Shown: positions 9,240-17,677 of the stretch, in pieces
Position numbering within the stretch: the stretch's first letter is position 1
How the letters are laid out: each line of letters begins with the position of its first letter
Origin: Pseudomonas gingeri
GTDB taxonomy: Bacteria; Pseudomonadota; Gammaproteobacteria; Pseudomonadales; Pseudomonadaceae
DNA: 64,000 bases
NCBI RefSeq assembly: GCF_013385425.1
Contig: NZ_JACAQA010000004.1
Location: 256,679 to 320,678 of the forward strand
Reading direction: 5' to 3'
Position numbers and translations under genes: made by a program
The notes under the pieces: generated by a model
Databases searched by the model: none
What the model was told of the DNA's origin: nothing
What the model saw: the letters and a program-made list of their open reading frames with translations, nothing else

Positions 9240-9869
9240 ATGCGTGAAACCCCTGTATTGATCGATGGCCCTGTCGGCCAACTGGAAGCCTTGTACCTGG
9301 ATATCCCCGAACCACGGGGCCTGGCGTTGATCTGCCACCCCAATCCAGTGCAGGGCGGCACGATGCTCAACAAGGTCGTCTCGACCCTGCAGCGCACGGC
9401 GCGCGATGCCGGCCTGATCACTTTGCGCTTCAACTATCGCGGCGTCGGCGCCAGTGCCGGCAGCCACGATATGGGCCACGGCGAAGTCGATGACGCCCAG
9501 GCCGCCGCGCAATGGCTGCTCGAACGGCACCCGGGTTTGCCCCTGACCCTGTTCGGTTTTTCCTTCGGCGGTTTTGTCGCGGCGAGCCTCGGCGGTCGCC
9601 TGGAAGCCCAGGGCCAGACCTTGCAGCACCTGTTCCTGGTGGCCGCGGCGGTCATGCGTTTGCAGGCGGTCGACCGTCTGCCGGAAAACTGTCCGCTGAC
9701 CCTGATCCAGCCGGAAACCGACGAAGTCATCGATCCGCAGCTTGTCTATGATTGGTCCGCCGCGCTGGAACGTCCCCATGAGCTGCTGAAAGTGGCAGAA
9801 TGCGGACACTTTTTCCACGGCAAGCTGACCGATCTCAAGGATCTGATCCTGCCGCGCCTCTCGAATTGA
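9240..9869 (+). CDS. Alpha/beta hydrolase, YfhR/dienelactone hydrolase-like
   Basis: A 209-residue alpha/beta-hydrolase-fold enzyme. The nucleophile elbow GFSFGG (G-x-S-x-G-G), the N-terminal [11 protein letters not shown] segment and the C-terminal GCGHFFHG (probable catalytic His) are seen. The CHPNP...GGT pattern is typical of a bacterial hydrolase family of unknown substrate found beside trpS in pseudomonads. I chose ATG 9240 ([11 protein letters not shown]). TTG 9234 lies closer to the GGAG at 9222-9225 and TTG 9210 is also in frame, so the start may move by up to ten codons. The gene ends 14 bases before trpS, which suggests co-transcription. Confidence 0.85.
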   Translation: MRETPVLIDGPVGQLEALYLDIPEPRGLALICHPNPVQGGTMLNKVVSTLQRTARDAGLITLRFNYRGVGASAGSHDMGHGEVDDAQAAAQWLLERHPGLPLTLFGFSFGGFVAASLGGRLEAQGQTLQHLFLVAAAVMRLQAVDRLPENCPLTLIQPETDEVIDPQLVYDWSAALERPHELLKVAECGHFFHGKLTDLKDLILPRLSN

Positions 9870-9883
9870 ACAAGCGACCCTCC

Positions 9884-11239
9884 ATGACCACACGTACGCG
9901 CATCCTTACCGGTATCACCACCACGGGCACGCCGCACCTGGGCAACTACGCCGGCGCGATCCGCCCGGCGATCCTCGCCAGCCGCGACAGCAACGCCGAT
10001 TCGTTCTACTTCCTGGCCGACTACCACGCCCTGATCAAGTGCGATGACCCGCTGCGCATCCAGCGCTCGCGCCTGGAAATCGCCGCGACCTGGCTGGCCG
10101 GTGGCCTGGATGTGGACCGCGTGACCTTCTATCGTCAGTCGGATATCCCGGAAATCCCCGAGCTGACCTGGCTGCTGACCTGTGTCGCCGCCAAGGGCCT
10201 GCTCAACCGCGCCCATGCCTACAAGGCCTCGGTGGACAAGAACGTCGAAGGCGGCGAAGACCCGGATGCCGGGATCACCATGGGCCTGTATAGCTACCCG
10301 GTGCTGATGGCCGCCGACATCCTGATGTTCAACGCCCACCAGGTGCCGGTCGGTCGCGACCAGATCCAGCACGTGGAAATGGCCCGCGACATCGGCCAGC
10401 GCTTCAACCACCTGTTCGGCCAGGGCAAGGAATTCTTCGTCATGCCCGAAGCACTGATCGAGGAAAGCGTCGCCACGCTGCCGGGCCTCGACGGCCGGAA
10501 AATGTCCAAGAGCTACGACAACACCATCCCGTTGTTCAGCAGCGCCAAGGACATGAAGGAGGCGATCTCGCGGATCGTCACCGACTCCCGCGCGCCGGGC
10601 GAAGCCAAGGACCCGGACAATTCGCACCTGTTCACCCTGTTCCAGGCGTTTTCGACCCCGGCGCAGGCTGCCGAATTCCGTGGCGAGCTGCTGGCGGGCC
10701 TCGGTTGGGGCGAAGCCAAGAGCCGCCTGTTCACCCTGCTGGACAACGATCTGGGCGAGGCCCGCGAGCGTTATCACGAGCTGATCACCCGTCCGTCGGA
10801 CCTGGAAGACATTCTCCAGGCCGGGGCGAAGAAAGCCCGTAGCGTCGCCACCCCGTTCCTCGGCGAACTGCGCGAGGCGGTGGGCCTGCGCTCCTTCGTC
10901 AACCAGACCCAGGTGGCCGCGAGCAGCAAGAAGAAAGCCGCCAAGGCTGCGCGTTTTGTCAGCTTCCGGGAAGACGACGGCAGTTTCCGTTTCCGCCTGC
11001 TGGCCGCCGATGGCGAACAACTGCTGCTGTCGCGGCACTTTGCCGATGGCAAGGCCGCCGGTGCGGTGACCAAGCAATTGCAAGCCGGCCAGGCCCTGGA
11101 TATTCGCAGCGAGGCCGGGCGTTTCAGCGTCTGGCTGGAAGGCGAGTGCGTGGCCGACAGCGCCGAGTTCGCCGACGAAGTGTCGCGTGACGCGGCCATC
11201 GAGGCGTTGCGGGTCGCGTTGACCCCGGCACAGGATTGA
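9884..11239 (+). CDS. trpS: Tryptophanyl-tRNA synthetase, long form
   Basis: Class I aminoacyl-tRNA synthetase that charges tRNA-Trp. The HIGH-type motif (PHLGN, residues 17-21) and KMSKS (206-210, within [10 protein letters not shown]) are intact. At 451 residues it is about 115 longer than the E. coli-type enzyme (334). The extra part is a C-terminal extension, from roughly residue 340, that begins with a basic linker ([11 protein letters not shown]) and continues as a compact beta-rich stretch ([16 protein letters not shown]). Long TrpS forms with such tails are known in pseudomonads. ATG 9884 is used because the catalytic N-terminus starts there; in-frame codons upstream overlap the hydrolase gene. 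A terminator follows at 11278-11309. Confidence 0.95.
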   Translation: MTTRTRILTGITTTGTPHLGNYAGAIRPAILASRDSNADSFYFLADYHALIKCDDPLRIQRSRLEIAATWLAGGLDVDRVTFYRQSDIPEIPELTWLLTCVAAKGLLNRAHAYKASVDKNVEGGEDPDAGITMGLYSYPVLMAADILMFNAHQVPVGRDQIQHVEMARDIGQRFNHLFGQGKEFFVMPEALIEESVATLPGLDGRKMSKSYDNTIPLFSSAKDMKEAISRIVTDSRAPGEAKDPDNSHLFTLFQAFSTPAQAAEFRGELLAGLGWGEAKSRLFTLLDNDLGEARERYHELITRPSDLEDILQAGAKKARSVATPFLGELREAVGLRSFVNQTQVAASSKKKAAKAARFVSFREDDGSFRFRLLAADGEQLLLSRHFADGKAAGAVTKQLQAGQALDIRSEAGRFSVWLEGECVADSAEFADEVSRDAAIEALRVALTPAQD

Positions 11240-11277
11240 TTCGAGGCCTTCCCGACCAAGGGTTGATTGCCATTCCC

Positions 11278-11309
11278 ACGGGCCGTCGCTAAAGTGACGG
11301 CCCGTTTTT
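11278..11309 (+). terminator. Rho-independent terminator of trpS
   Basis: A 10-bp stem ACGGGCCGTC/GACGGCCCGT with an 8-base loop is followed by five T. It starts 38 bases after the trpS stop and ends only 20 bases before the zapE ATG. Confidence 0.9.
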
Positions 11310-11329
11310 GTTACCTTGCTAACGAAATT

Positions 11330-12424
11330 ATGACGCCCCTAGAACGATATCAAGCTGATCTGAAACGCCCCGAGTTCTTTCACGACGCGGCCCAGGAAAC
11401 GGCAGTGCGCCATTTGCAGCGCCTGTACGACGACCTGATCGCGGCCTCGCAGAACAAGCCGGGCCTGCTCGGCAAACTGTTCGGCAAGAAAGACCAGGCG
11501 CCGGTCAAGGGCCTGTATTTCTGGGGCGGCGTCGGTCGCGGCAAGACCTACCTGGTGGACACCTTCTTCGAAGCGCTGCCGTTCAAGGAAAAGACCCGCA
11601 CGCACTTCCACCGCTTCATGAAGCGGGTGCACGAAGAAATGAAGACCCTGACCGGCGAGAAAAACCCGCTGACCCTGATCGCCAAGCGCTTTGCCGCCGA
11701 GACCCGGGTGATCTGTTTCGACGAGTTCTTCGTTTCCGATATCACCGACGCGATGATTCTCGGCACCTTGATGGAAGAGCTGTTCAGGAACGGCGTGACC
11801 CTGGTGGCCACCTCGAACATCGTGCCGGACGGTTTGTACAAGGACGGCCTGCAACGCGCGCGCTTCCTGCCGGCGATCGCCCTGATCAAGCAGAACACCG
11901 AGATCGTCAACGTCGACAGCGGCGTCGACTATCGCCTGCGGCACCTGGAGCAGGCCGAGCTGTTCCACTTTCCGCTGAACGAAGCGGCCCAGGAAAGCCT
12001 GCGCAAGAGCTTCCGCGCGCTGACGCCGGAATGCACCCAGGCCGTCGAGAACGACGTACTGATGATTGAGAATCGCGAGATCCGCGCGATCCGTACCTGC
12101 GACGACGTGGCCTGGTTCGACTTCCGCGAACTGTGCGACGGCCCGCGCAGCCAGAACGACTACATCGAACTGGGCAAGATCTTCCATGCCGTGTTGCTCA
12201 GCGGTGTCGAGCAGATGAGCGTCACCACCGATGATATCGCCCGTCGATTCATCAACATGGTCGACGAATTCTACGACCGCAACGTCAAGCTGATCATCTC
12301 GGCGGAAGTGGAGCTCAAGGATCTCTACACCGGCGGGCGCTTGAACTTCGAGTTCCAGCGCACCTTGAGCCGTTTGCTGGAAATGCAGTCCCACGAGTTC
12401 CTGTCGCGGGCGCACAAGCCTTAA
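11330..12424 (+). CDS. zapE: Cell division protein ZapE (AFG1-like ATPase)
   Basis: A 364-residue P-loop ATPase of the AFG1 family. Walker A is GGVGRGKT (Lys72) and Walker B is VICFDEFFVSD, followed by the sensor segment VATSNIVPDGLY. In E. coli, ZapE associates with FtsZ rings under stress and at low oxygen; mitochondrial homologues handle misfolded respiratory proteins. The start MTPLERYQADL at 11330 agrees with family N-termini. There is no evident Shine-Dalgarno sequence in front of it, and the trpS terminator ends just 20 bases upstream, so expression must come from a very close promoter or from readthrough. Confidence 0.94.
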   Translation: MTPLERYQADLKRPEFFHDAAQETAVRHLQRLYDDLIAASQNKPGLLGKLFGKKDQAPVKGLYFWGGVGRGKTYLVDTFFEALPFKEKTRTHFHRFMKRVHEEMKTLTGEKNPLTLIAKRFAAETRVICFDEFFVSDITDAMILGTLMEELFRNGVTLVATSNIVPDGLYKDGLQRARFLPAIALIKQNTEIVNVDSGVDYRLRHLEQAELFHFPLNEAAQESLRKSFRALTPECTQAVENDVLMIENREIRAIRTCDDVAWFDFRELCDGPRSQNDYIELGKIFHAVLLSGVEQMSVTTDDIARRFINMVDEFYDRNVKLIISAEVELKDLYTGGRLNFEFQRTLSRLLEMQSHEFLSRAHKP

Positions 12425-12436
12425 CCGCCATCCCCG

Positions 12437-12456
12437 GCGCGGCCCACGAGCCGCGC
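12437..12456. other. GC-rich hairpin between convergent genes
   Basis: A perfect 7-bp inverted repeat (GCGCGGC, 6-base loop, GCCGCGC) lies in the 43-base gap between the ends of zapE and the leftward hydrolase gene. It lacks a clear T run on either strand, so it is a possible terminator only. Confidence 0.45.
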
Positions 12457-12467
12457 AGTATTCGGGG

Positions 12468-13253
12468 TTACCCGGCGGTGGGGAAGGCCAAGACCTCTCC
12501 ATCCCTGGGAATCAGCAAGCGGGCTTCGACGCCGGCCAACTGCGCCGCGTCGGCCAGCGAGCGGCGTTTCACCGGGCAGTGGCTGAGGGCTTCCAGGTGA
12601 TTGGCGATCACCAGGCCCGCTGACCGCTGGGTGAACTCGATCACCTCTTCAATGCCCATGATGATGTCCCCGCCCAGATCGAAACGCGCGCCGCCCGCCG
12701 GCACGACGGATAACTGTGGCCGATGCTCGGCGACGAACGCCTTGACGGTCGGGGTGAGCAGGGTATCGCCGCTCAGGTAGAGACTGGGCTCGCCGGGCAT
12801 TTCAATCAGATAACCCACCCCGTGTTCCATCAGCTTGCCCACCAGTCCCTGGCCGTGGGTGCAGCGAATCGTACGGATCTGACCATCGAGGAAGGGGCTG
12901 GGGTGTTCGTGATCACTGGGCAGCGGCTGCACGTTCAGGTCGTGGGTGGCCAGATAGGCCGCGTCGTGGGGCGTGCAGATCACCGGTGTGCCGGTGTCGC
13001 GCAGCCATTTTTTCGCGGCGCGATCGAGGTGATCGAAGTGGCCTTTCTGGCAATGGGTGATCAGGCAATGGGTGACCGACTGGAGTGCCTCCGTGGCCGA
13101 TACCGGCAATTCGACCAGCGGGTTGCGATTCCTGGCGCGAAATACGCGTAACGATGGCAGGGCGTTTTTACGCGCGAGCATCGGGTCGACCAGAATACGA
13201 TGGCGGCCGAACTCCAGGATAATCGTCGCATTGCGTAGCTGATGGATGTGCAT
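12468..13253 (-). CDS. Metallo-beta-lactamase-fold hydrolase, UlaG-like, altered metal motif
   Basis: A 261-residue protein of the UlaG-like metallo-beta-lactamase group: N-terminal LRNATIILEFGRHRILVDPM, a metal-motif region, YLSGDTLLTP, and a late NHLEALSHC that should carry the last His ligand. The usual HxHxDH motif reads His67-CQKG-His72-F-Asp74-His75: the first His of the motif is Lys70 and another His lies three residues earlier. Activity may be changed. ATG 13253 (second of two close ATGs) is chosen because GAGG stands 7 bases upstream. The gene is divergent from a GlxA-type regulator with 71 bases between them, so that regulator may control it. Substrate unknown. Confidence 0.8.
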   Translation of the reverse strand: MHIHQLRNATIILEFGRHRILVDPMLARKNALPSLRVFRARNRNPLVELPVSATEALQSVTHCLITHCQKGHFDHLDRAAKKWLRDTGTPVICTPHDAAYLATHDLNVQPLPSDHEHPSPFLDGQIRTIRCTHGQGLVGKLMEHGVGYLIEMPGEPSLYLSGDTLLTPTVKAFVAEHRPQLSVVPAGGARFDLGGDIIMGIEEVIEFTQRSAGLVIANHLEALSHCPVKRRSLADAAQLAGVEARLLIPRDGEVLAFPTAG

Positions 13254-13324
13254 GCTCATACCTCTGGGAAGAGGTTGCATTGTGTTCGACCGGGCGGTCA
13301 CGCAGAATGGCGGGATTGGACATA

Positions 13325-14311
13325 ATGGATTCAGTTTCTGCCATGAGCCGGCCTCTTCGAATTGGATTGCTGCTGTACCCGGGTTGCATACCGTCGGGGC
13401 TGCTGGCCTTTGCCGATCTTTTGTATGCCGCCAACCGTCGCGCTTCGCAGACGCTCTTCGAAACCGTGTTTGTCGCCTTGCAGGCAGGCCCGGTGGCGTG
13501 TGCCGGTGGTGTGTCGTTGCAGGTGTCCCAGGCCTTGTCGGAGACGGACGTTGATGCGCTGCTGATTGCCGGCTTCTGGGCCGAGTCTTCCCGGCAGGTC
13601 GAGAAGGTCGTGAGCGATAACAACGCTTTGGTGTTGGCCTTGGCGGCTTGTTCGAAGCGGGTGCAGTTGTGGAGTTATTGCACGGGTGTCTGCCTCATCG
13701 CCGCGAGCGGACGGCTGGAGGGGCAGGCCGCGACTGTGACCTGGTGGTTGGCGGGTGCCATGGCTCAGCGTTATCCCAAGGTGGACTGGCAGAGCCAGCG
13801 TCACTGGGTGATCAATCCGTCGACTGCGACGGCTTGCGGGGTGACGGGCTATTTGCCGATTGCGCAGGCGTTGATCGAGCGGGCGATCGGTCAGGAGCTG
13901 TTTCACGACCTGGCCAAATTGATGGTGTTGGCGCGTCCGGTCCAGGCGCATCCGGCCTTTGCGGCGATGAGCCTGATCGAGCAGTCGAGTTCGTTGTTGC
14001 GGCAGTTGCACCGGTGCGTTGAACAATCGCCGGCGGAGCAGATCACCGTGCAGCGGTTGGCGGAGCAGTTGGGTTTGTCCCCGCGCACTTTGGCACGCAG
14101 GGTGAGTGCGGAAACCGGTGTTGCCGTGGCGGCCTATGCGCGGTGTATCAAGCTCAACCAGGTCAGTGAGCGGCTGATGCTGACGTCCACGGCGGTCAAT
14201 ACCATCAGTGCTGATTTGGGGTTCAGCAGTGATTCGAATTTGCGGCGGATGTTCAAGGAACTGACCGACTTGACCCCGCTTGAGTACCGGCAGCAGTTTG
14301 GGCTGCGTTGA
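13325..14311 (+). CDS. GlxA-type transcriptional regulator (DJ-1/PfpI + AraC HTH)
   Basis: About 328 residues: an N-terminal DJ-1/PfpI-like domain (LRIGLLLYPGCIPSGLLAFADLL; SYCTGVCLIAASGRLEG at its elbow) and a C-terminal AraC/XylS helix-turn-helix region (ITVQRLAEQLGLSPRTLARRV, then a second helix pair near LGFSSDSNLRRMFKELT). Proteins of this build in pseudomonads often regulate amino-acid, amine or betaine catabolism. Its own effector is unknown. It is divergent from the UlaG-like hydrolase gene, its most likely target. ATG 13325 is preceded by GGGATTGGA; ATG 13343 (MSRPLRIG) is an equally plausible start. Confidence 0.87.
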   Translation: MDSVSAMSRPLRIGLLLYPGCIPSGLLAFADLLYAANRRASQTLFETVFVALQAGPVACAGGVSLQVSQALSETDVDALLIAGFWAESSRQVEKVVSDNNALVLALAACSKRVQLWSYCTGVCLIAASGRLEGQAATVTWWLAGAMAQRYPKVDWQSQRHWVINPSTATACGVTGYLPIAQALIERAIGQELFHDLAKLMVLARPVQAHPAFAAMSLIEQSSSLLRQLHRCVEQSPAEQITVQRLAEQLGLSPRTLARRVSAETGVAVAAYARCIKLNQVSERLMLTSTAVNTISADLGFSSDSNLRRMFKELTDLTPLEYRQQFGLR

Positions 14312-14386
14312 GGGCCTCTTCGCTGCGATGCGGCGTCCCGACAAGCCAAGCTCAGCGTCGGACACAGATTTTTTGTACGGCATGGA

Positions 14387-14440
14387 CCTGTAGGAGCAGG
14401 GCTTGCCCGCGAAGCTTTTGGCGGTCTTGACTTCTACAGG
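14387..14440. repeat. REP-type palindrome, single or degenerate
   Basis: Between the convergent ends of the GlxA-type regulator and the asparaginase-like gene lies a REP-like unit starting TGTAGGAGC and continuing AGGGCTTGCCCGCGAAGC (14389-14414). A CTACAGG at 14434-14440 is the inverse of the CCTGTAG at 14387-14393, so this is probably a decayed pair. The rest of the 131-base gap shows nothing else. Confidence 0.7.
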
Positions 14441-14442
14441 GC

Positions 14443-15426
14443 TTATCCGAAATGCCGCAGGTACTCCGGCAGCTCGCTGCTTCGCTGGCAGCCGATCAGC
14501 AGCCACAACAGAATCCGCGCCTTGCGTGGACACAGAAACCCCGCCATCTGCGCTCCACGCTGGATCAGGTCAATTTCGCTGCCGGCAAAGCCATAGGAGT
14601 GACTCGCCGTTGAACCGGCCCCGGTACGTGTACCGATCACCACCGGGATCTTCAACGCCAATGACGTGATCGCCTTGGCCCAAGCTTCACTGACATGACC
14701 GGCACCGAAACCGGCGATCACCAGACCGTCGTAGCCCAACTCCGGCAGCTTCTCCAACATCAGCGTATCGGCTGACAGTGTCGCTTCGAGCAGAGCGATC
14801 CGCTGCCGACTGCGAACCGGCAACGGCAAAATTTTTCTCGGCGCAGGAGTGTGCAGATAACGCACGGCATTTTCGATGATCAGACCATTGGGGCCGAACA
14901 CCGGTGAGCTGAAGGCTTCCAGTGCCAGGGCATCGCTCTTGCGCACACGGCTCGCGCCGTGGACCTGGCCATTGATCACCACCTGCACGCCACGCCCGCG
15001 ACTGGTGCTCGACAGGGCAACCAAGCCCGCATGCAGCAGGTTCGCCGGACCATCGGCGCTGATCTCGGCGGCTGAGCGCATCGCCCCGGTCAGCACCAGC
15101 GGCTCCTCGCGATCCCAGAGCAGTTCGAAAAAGAACGCGGTCTCCTCCAAGGTGTCGGTGCCCTGGGTGACCACCACGCCGCTGGCGCCTTGTTCGACTT
15201 GATGCCTGGCCCAGTCGAGGACACCGAGCAGAAAGTCGAAGTCCAGCGAGGCGCTGGGTTGCAGGCTCAGGGTCTCGACGTGGGTCCGGGCCAGAGTCGC
15301 CAGCAGCGGCACCCGCTCCAGCAGGGCCTGGCCGTTGACGCTGGGCACCACGCCCTGGTCCGGGCGGGCGGCTTGCATGCTGACAGTGCCGCCCAGGGCG
15401 GCGATGGAAAGTTGAGGCAAGGACAT
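14443..15426 (-). CDS. Asparaginase/glutaminase-family amidohydrolase
   Basis: A 327-residue member of the asparaginase family. Thr14 (LGGTVS) and the TQGTDTLEET motif (Thr90, Asp91) match the two catalytic threonine motifs of bacterial asparaginases; Lys163 in RVRKSD matches the catalytic lysine. The lid region that carries a conserved Tyr in E. coli asparaginase II reads GVVPSV here with no Tyr, and the substrate loop reads QPSASLDF. It may act on asparagine or another amide; this is inference. It has no evident signal peptide. It is the last gene of a leftward set and begins 85 bases after the end of the membrane-protein gene. Confidence 0.82.
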   Translation of the reverse strand: MSLPQLSIAALGGTVSMQAARPDQGVVPSVNGQALLERVPLLATLARTHVETLSLQPSASLDFDFLLGVLDWARHQVEQGASGVVVTQGTDTLEETAFFFELLWDREEPLVLTGAMRSAAEISADGPANLLHAGLVALSSTSRGRGVQVVINGQVHGASRVRKSDALALEAFSSPVFGPNGLIIENAVRYLHTPAPRKILPLPVRSRQRIALLEATLSADTLMLEKLPELGYDGLVIAGFGAGHVSEAWAKAITSLALKIPVVIGTRTGAGSTASHSYGFAGSEIDLIQRGAQMAGFLCPRKARILLWLLIGCQRSSELPEYLRHFG

Positions 15427-15511
15427 GGAACTCTCGCTGATAAAAGGTCGGGAAGAGGCGATGCCGGCGGCACCAGAGTACCGCCGGGTGGAGGGAAAAG
15501 CGCTGTTCGAT

Positions 15512-16657
15512 TCAGACCAGCCTGAGCAGCCCGCCGAGCAGCGGCACGATCAGTGCCGTGCTGAGCGCCATCGACAGCACATTGCCGATATACGGGTGCA
15601 TATGCCCCGGGACCCGCCGCGACAGGACGACGGCCAGCGGCGGTGCGATCAAGGCGCCGAGCAGGGCGCTGGCGATCACCACCAGTGTTCCGCCGCCATG
15701 GATCAGTACGGCGGCCGGGGCGACGGAGACAATCGGGATATAGGTCGGGTACCAGCCCCGCGTAATCCATTGCTGTCGCCAGACCATCACACCGATGGCC
15801 GACGCCAGGGCCTGGGCCGCGAGTATCGGCAGCAGCAGGTCCGAGCCGTAGGCTGGCCCGGCGGGGTTGAGCCCGTAGGCCAGCAATACCCCCAACAGCA
15901 ATCCCAGGCTCGCCCATTCGTTACCGAAGAACGGCGCTTCGGAAAAGTCGGCGAGTACCCGGCGCATGCCCCAGACCAGCCCGTGATTACTGGCTTTCGG
16001 CACAGGCGCTGGTGCGGTGACCATCGCCGGTTCCGGTTTCACCAGCGCCGGCCAACGCCGACACAGGGTAAAGGCCATCACGCTGCCGAGAGCCATCCCC
16101 AGCACATTGCCGATCACCGCCGGCAGGTTCAACGGATTGCAGACAAAGTTGACCAGCAGCAAGCATAACGGCGTGACCAGTAGCGCCCCCATGACCGCAC
16201 CACTGACGGCGATCCGCATCCCCGGGCCAAACAGCAGCACGGTGGCTGCGGGAACGGAGACAAAGGCGGCGAAGGTCGGTTGCCAGCCATAACGCGGCAC
16301 GCTCCAGCCCCACAGCAGGTTGCTCAGCAGCAGGCCCAGCAGCGAACTGCCGATCAGCCAGGGCCACAGGCCGCTGCCATAGCAGATGGCAAAGCCCTGC
16401 CAGGCCTTGCCCCGGCGATGGGCCCAATGGGCCAGGCCGGCACCGGCCAGCAGGCCCAACGAAGCTAGCTCATGTTTGTAGAAAGCCATTTCGCTGATAT
16501 CGCCGAGCACCCAGCGCAGCCAGGCACCGGGGGCGGGCAGGTTGTCCATCATATGCAGGTAGCCGGACCCGCCGAAGGGCAGGCTCAGCCAGACCAGCAG
16601 GATCAGGCCCAGGCCGAGCAGGCCGACGAGCCGGCTCGGGTTGGAGACAGTGTTCAT
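15512..16657 (-). CDS. Unrecognised multi-spanning membrane protein with an internal duplication
   Basis: A 381-residue very hydrophobic protein with about ten predicted membrane segments; I do not recognise the family. It is built of two similar halves in the same order: residues 48-78 (RWVLGDISEMAF...ELASLGLL) match 232-263 (RRVLADFSEAPF...EWASLGLL); 124-168 (GWQPTFAAFVSVPAATVLL) match 301-345 (GWYPTYIPIVSVAPAAVLI); 178-196 (VIGNVLGMALG) match 354-371 (YIGNVLSMALS). Inverted or direct two-fold repeats are common in transporters, so a permease role is the simplest idea. It lies 11 bases after the nitrilase-family gene and before the asparaginase-like gene, so it may carry the substrate or product of those enzymes. 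Confidence 0.75.
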   Translation of the reverse strand: MNTVSNPSRLVGLLGLGLILLVWLSLPFGGSGYLHMMDNLPAPGAWLRWVLGDISEMAFYKHELASLGLLAGAGLAHWAHRRGKAWQGFAICYGSGLWPWLIGSSLLGLLLSNLLWGWSVPRYGWQPTFAAFVSVPAATVLLFGPGMRIAVSGAVMGALLVTPLCLLLVNFVCNPLNLPAVIGNVLGMALGSVMAFTLCRRWPALVKPEPAMVTAPAPVPKASNHGLVWGMRRVLADFSEAPFFGNEWASLGLLLGVLLAYGLNPAGPAYGSDLLLPILAAQALASAIGVMVWRQQWITRGWYPTYIPIVSVAPAAVLIHGGGTLVVIASALLGALIAPPLAVVLSRRVPGHMHPYIGNVLSMALSTALIVPLLGGLLRLV

Positions 16658-16668
16658 CCCGACCTCCT

Positions 16669-17565
16669 TCAGCGCGGCAGGGAAGGATGGCGGAGGTAGC
16701 CGAGCATACCGTCGTAGAGGTCGGTCCGGCGGTCCCTGGGCAGGTCGTTCAGGCTGTTCCAGATCGGCGCGCTGCGGGCGCTGACCAGATCGATATCGGC
16801 AAACAGCACGGCCTCATCGATGGGCGAGGCTACCTCGCTGAGGGGCCAGCCGTTGGTCCCGGCGATCAGCGAGCAGCCGAGGAAGCGCTCGCCGCGATCG
16901 CTGCCGACGCGATTGGCCGCGGCGATAAACACGTTATTGACGTGGGCCGCGGTGATGGTCAGGTACGAGGCCATGCATTTGCCGGTCTCGTCGAACAGCG
17001 GCGGCGGGGTCCAGACCCAGTTGTTCAGGCTGCAGATGATATCCGCGCCCTGCTGGCTCAACAGGCGTGGTACTTCGGGAAACCAGATATCCCAGCAGAT
17101 CAGCAGGCCGATCCGCCCGATGGGTGTGTCGAAAACCGGAAAGCCCAGGTCCCCCGGGGTGAACCAGAGCTTCTCCTCGTTCCATAAATGCGCCTTGCGG
17201 TACTTGCCGATAAACCCGTCCGGGCCCACCAGCACCGCGGTGTCGAACAGCTGCACTCCGTCACATTCGGCGACGCCGGCCGCCAGGTAAATCCGATGCT
17301 CTTGTGCGAAATTTACCCAGGCCTGCACGCTGGGACCTTGCGGTACAGCTTCGGCGTGGAGGAAGGCTTCCTGGCGGTTCTGGAAGCTGTAGCCAGTGTT
17401 GGCCAGTTCCGGCAGCACGATCAGGTTGGCGCCGCCGCGCACCGCCTGGCCCGCCAGCGCAAGGCTGCGGTCCAGGTTATACGGGGTGTGGGCAACACCA
17501 GCCTGGGGATCGAACTGCACGACGGCAACGCGTACGGGACTGACAGCGGGGCGAGATTCATTCAT
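16669..17565 (-). CDS. Nitrilase-superfamily amidase
   Basis: A 298-residue carbon-nitrogen hydrolase with the full catalytic triad: Glu53 (LPELANTGY), Lys124 (KYRKAHLW) and Cys157 (LLICWDIWFPE). The superfamily hydrolyses amides, nitriles or carbamoyl groups. Placed directly after an amino-acid monooxygenase-like gene, it is a good candidate for hydrolysing the amide which such monooxygenases make, as DavA does for 5-aminovaleramide after DavB in P. putida; it is only distantly similar to DavA. The start at 17565 (MNESRPAVSP) is chosen over ATG 17580 because a GAGAG lies ahead of it, but either is possible. An inverted repeat stands just upstream. Confidence 0.85.
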   Translation of the reverse strand: MNESRPAVSPVRVAVVQFDPQAGVAHTPYNLDRSLALAGQAVRGGANLIVLPELANTGYSFQNRQEAFLHAEAVPQGPSVQAWVNFAQEHRIYLAAGVAECDGVQLFDTAVLVGPDGFIGKYRKAHLWNEEKLWFTPGDLGFPVFDTPIGRIGLLICWDIWFPEVPRLLSQQGADIICSLNNWVWTPPPLFDETGKCMASYLTITAAHVNNVFIAAANRVGSDRGERFLGCSLIAGTNGWPLSEVASPIDEAVLFADIDLVSARSAPIWNSLNDLPRDRRTDLYDGMLGYLRHPSLPR

Positions 17566-17589
17566 TTGAGGTGCTCTCATTCTTGTTAT

Positions 17590-17607
17590 TCAACCCGAAT
17601 GGGTTGA
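17590..17607. promoter_or_regulatory. Inverted repeat upstream of the nitrilase-family gene
   Basis: Perfect 7-bp arms TCAACCC and GGGTTGA are separated by GAAT. The repeat lies 24 bases before the chosen start (9 before the alternative ATG 17580) in the 112-base gap after the flavoenzyme gene. It may be an operator or an mRNA hairpin. Confidence 0.45.
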
Positions 17608-17677
17608 TGAGCCTATGAGAAGCCATTCAATGAGTGGTGTATGTCGGTGGCCCTCCGGTAAGTCAGTCGGGTATTTC

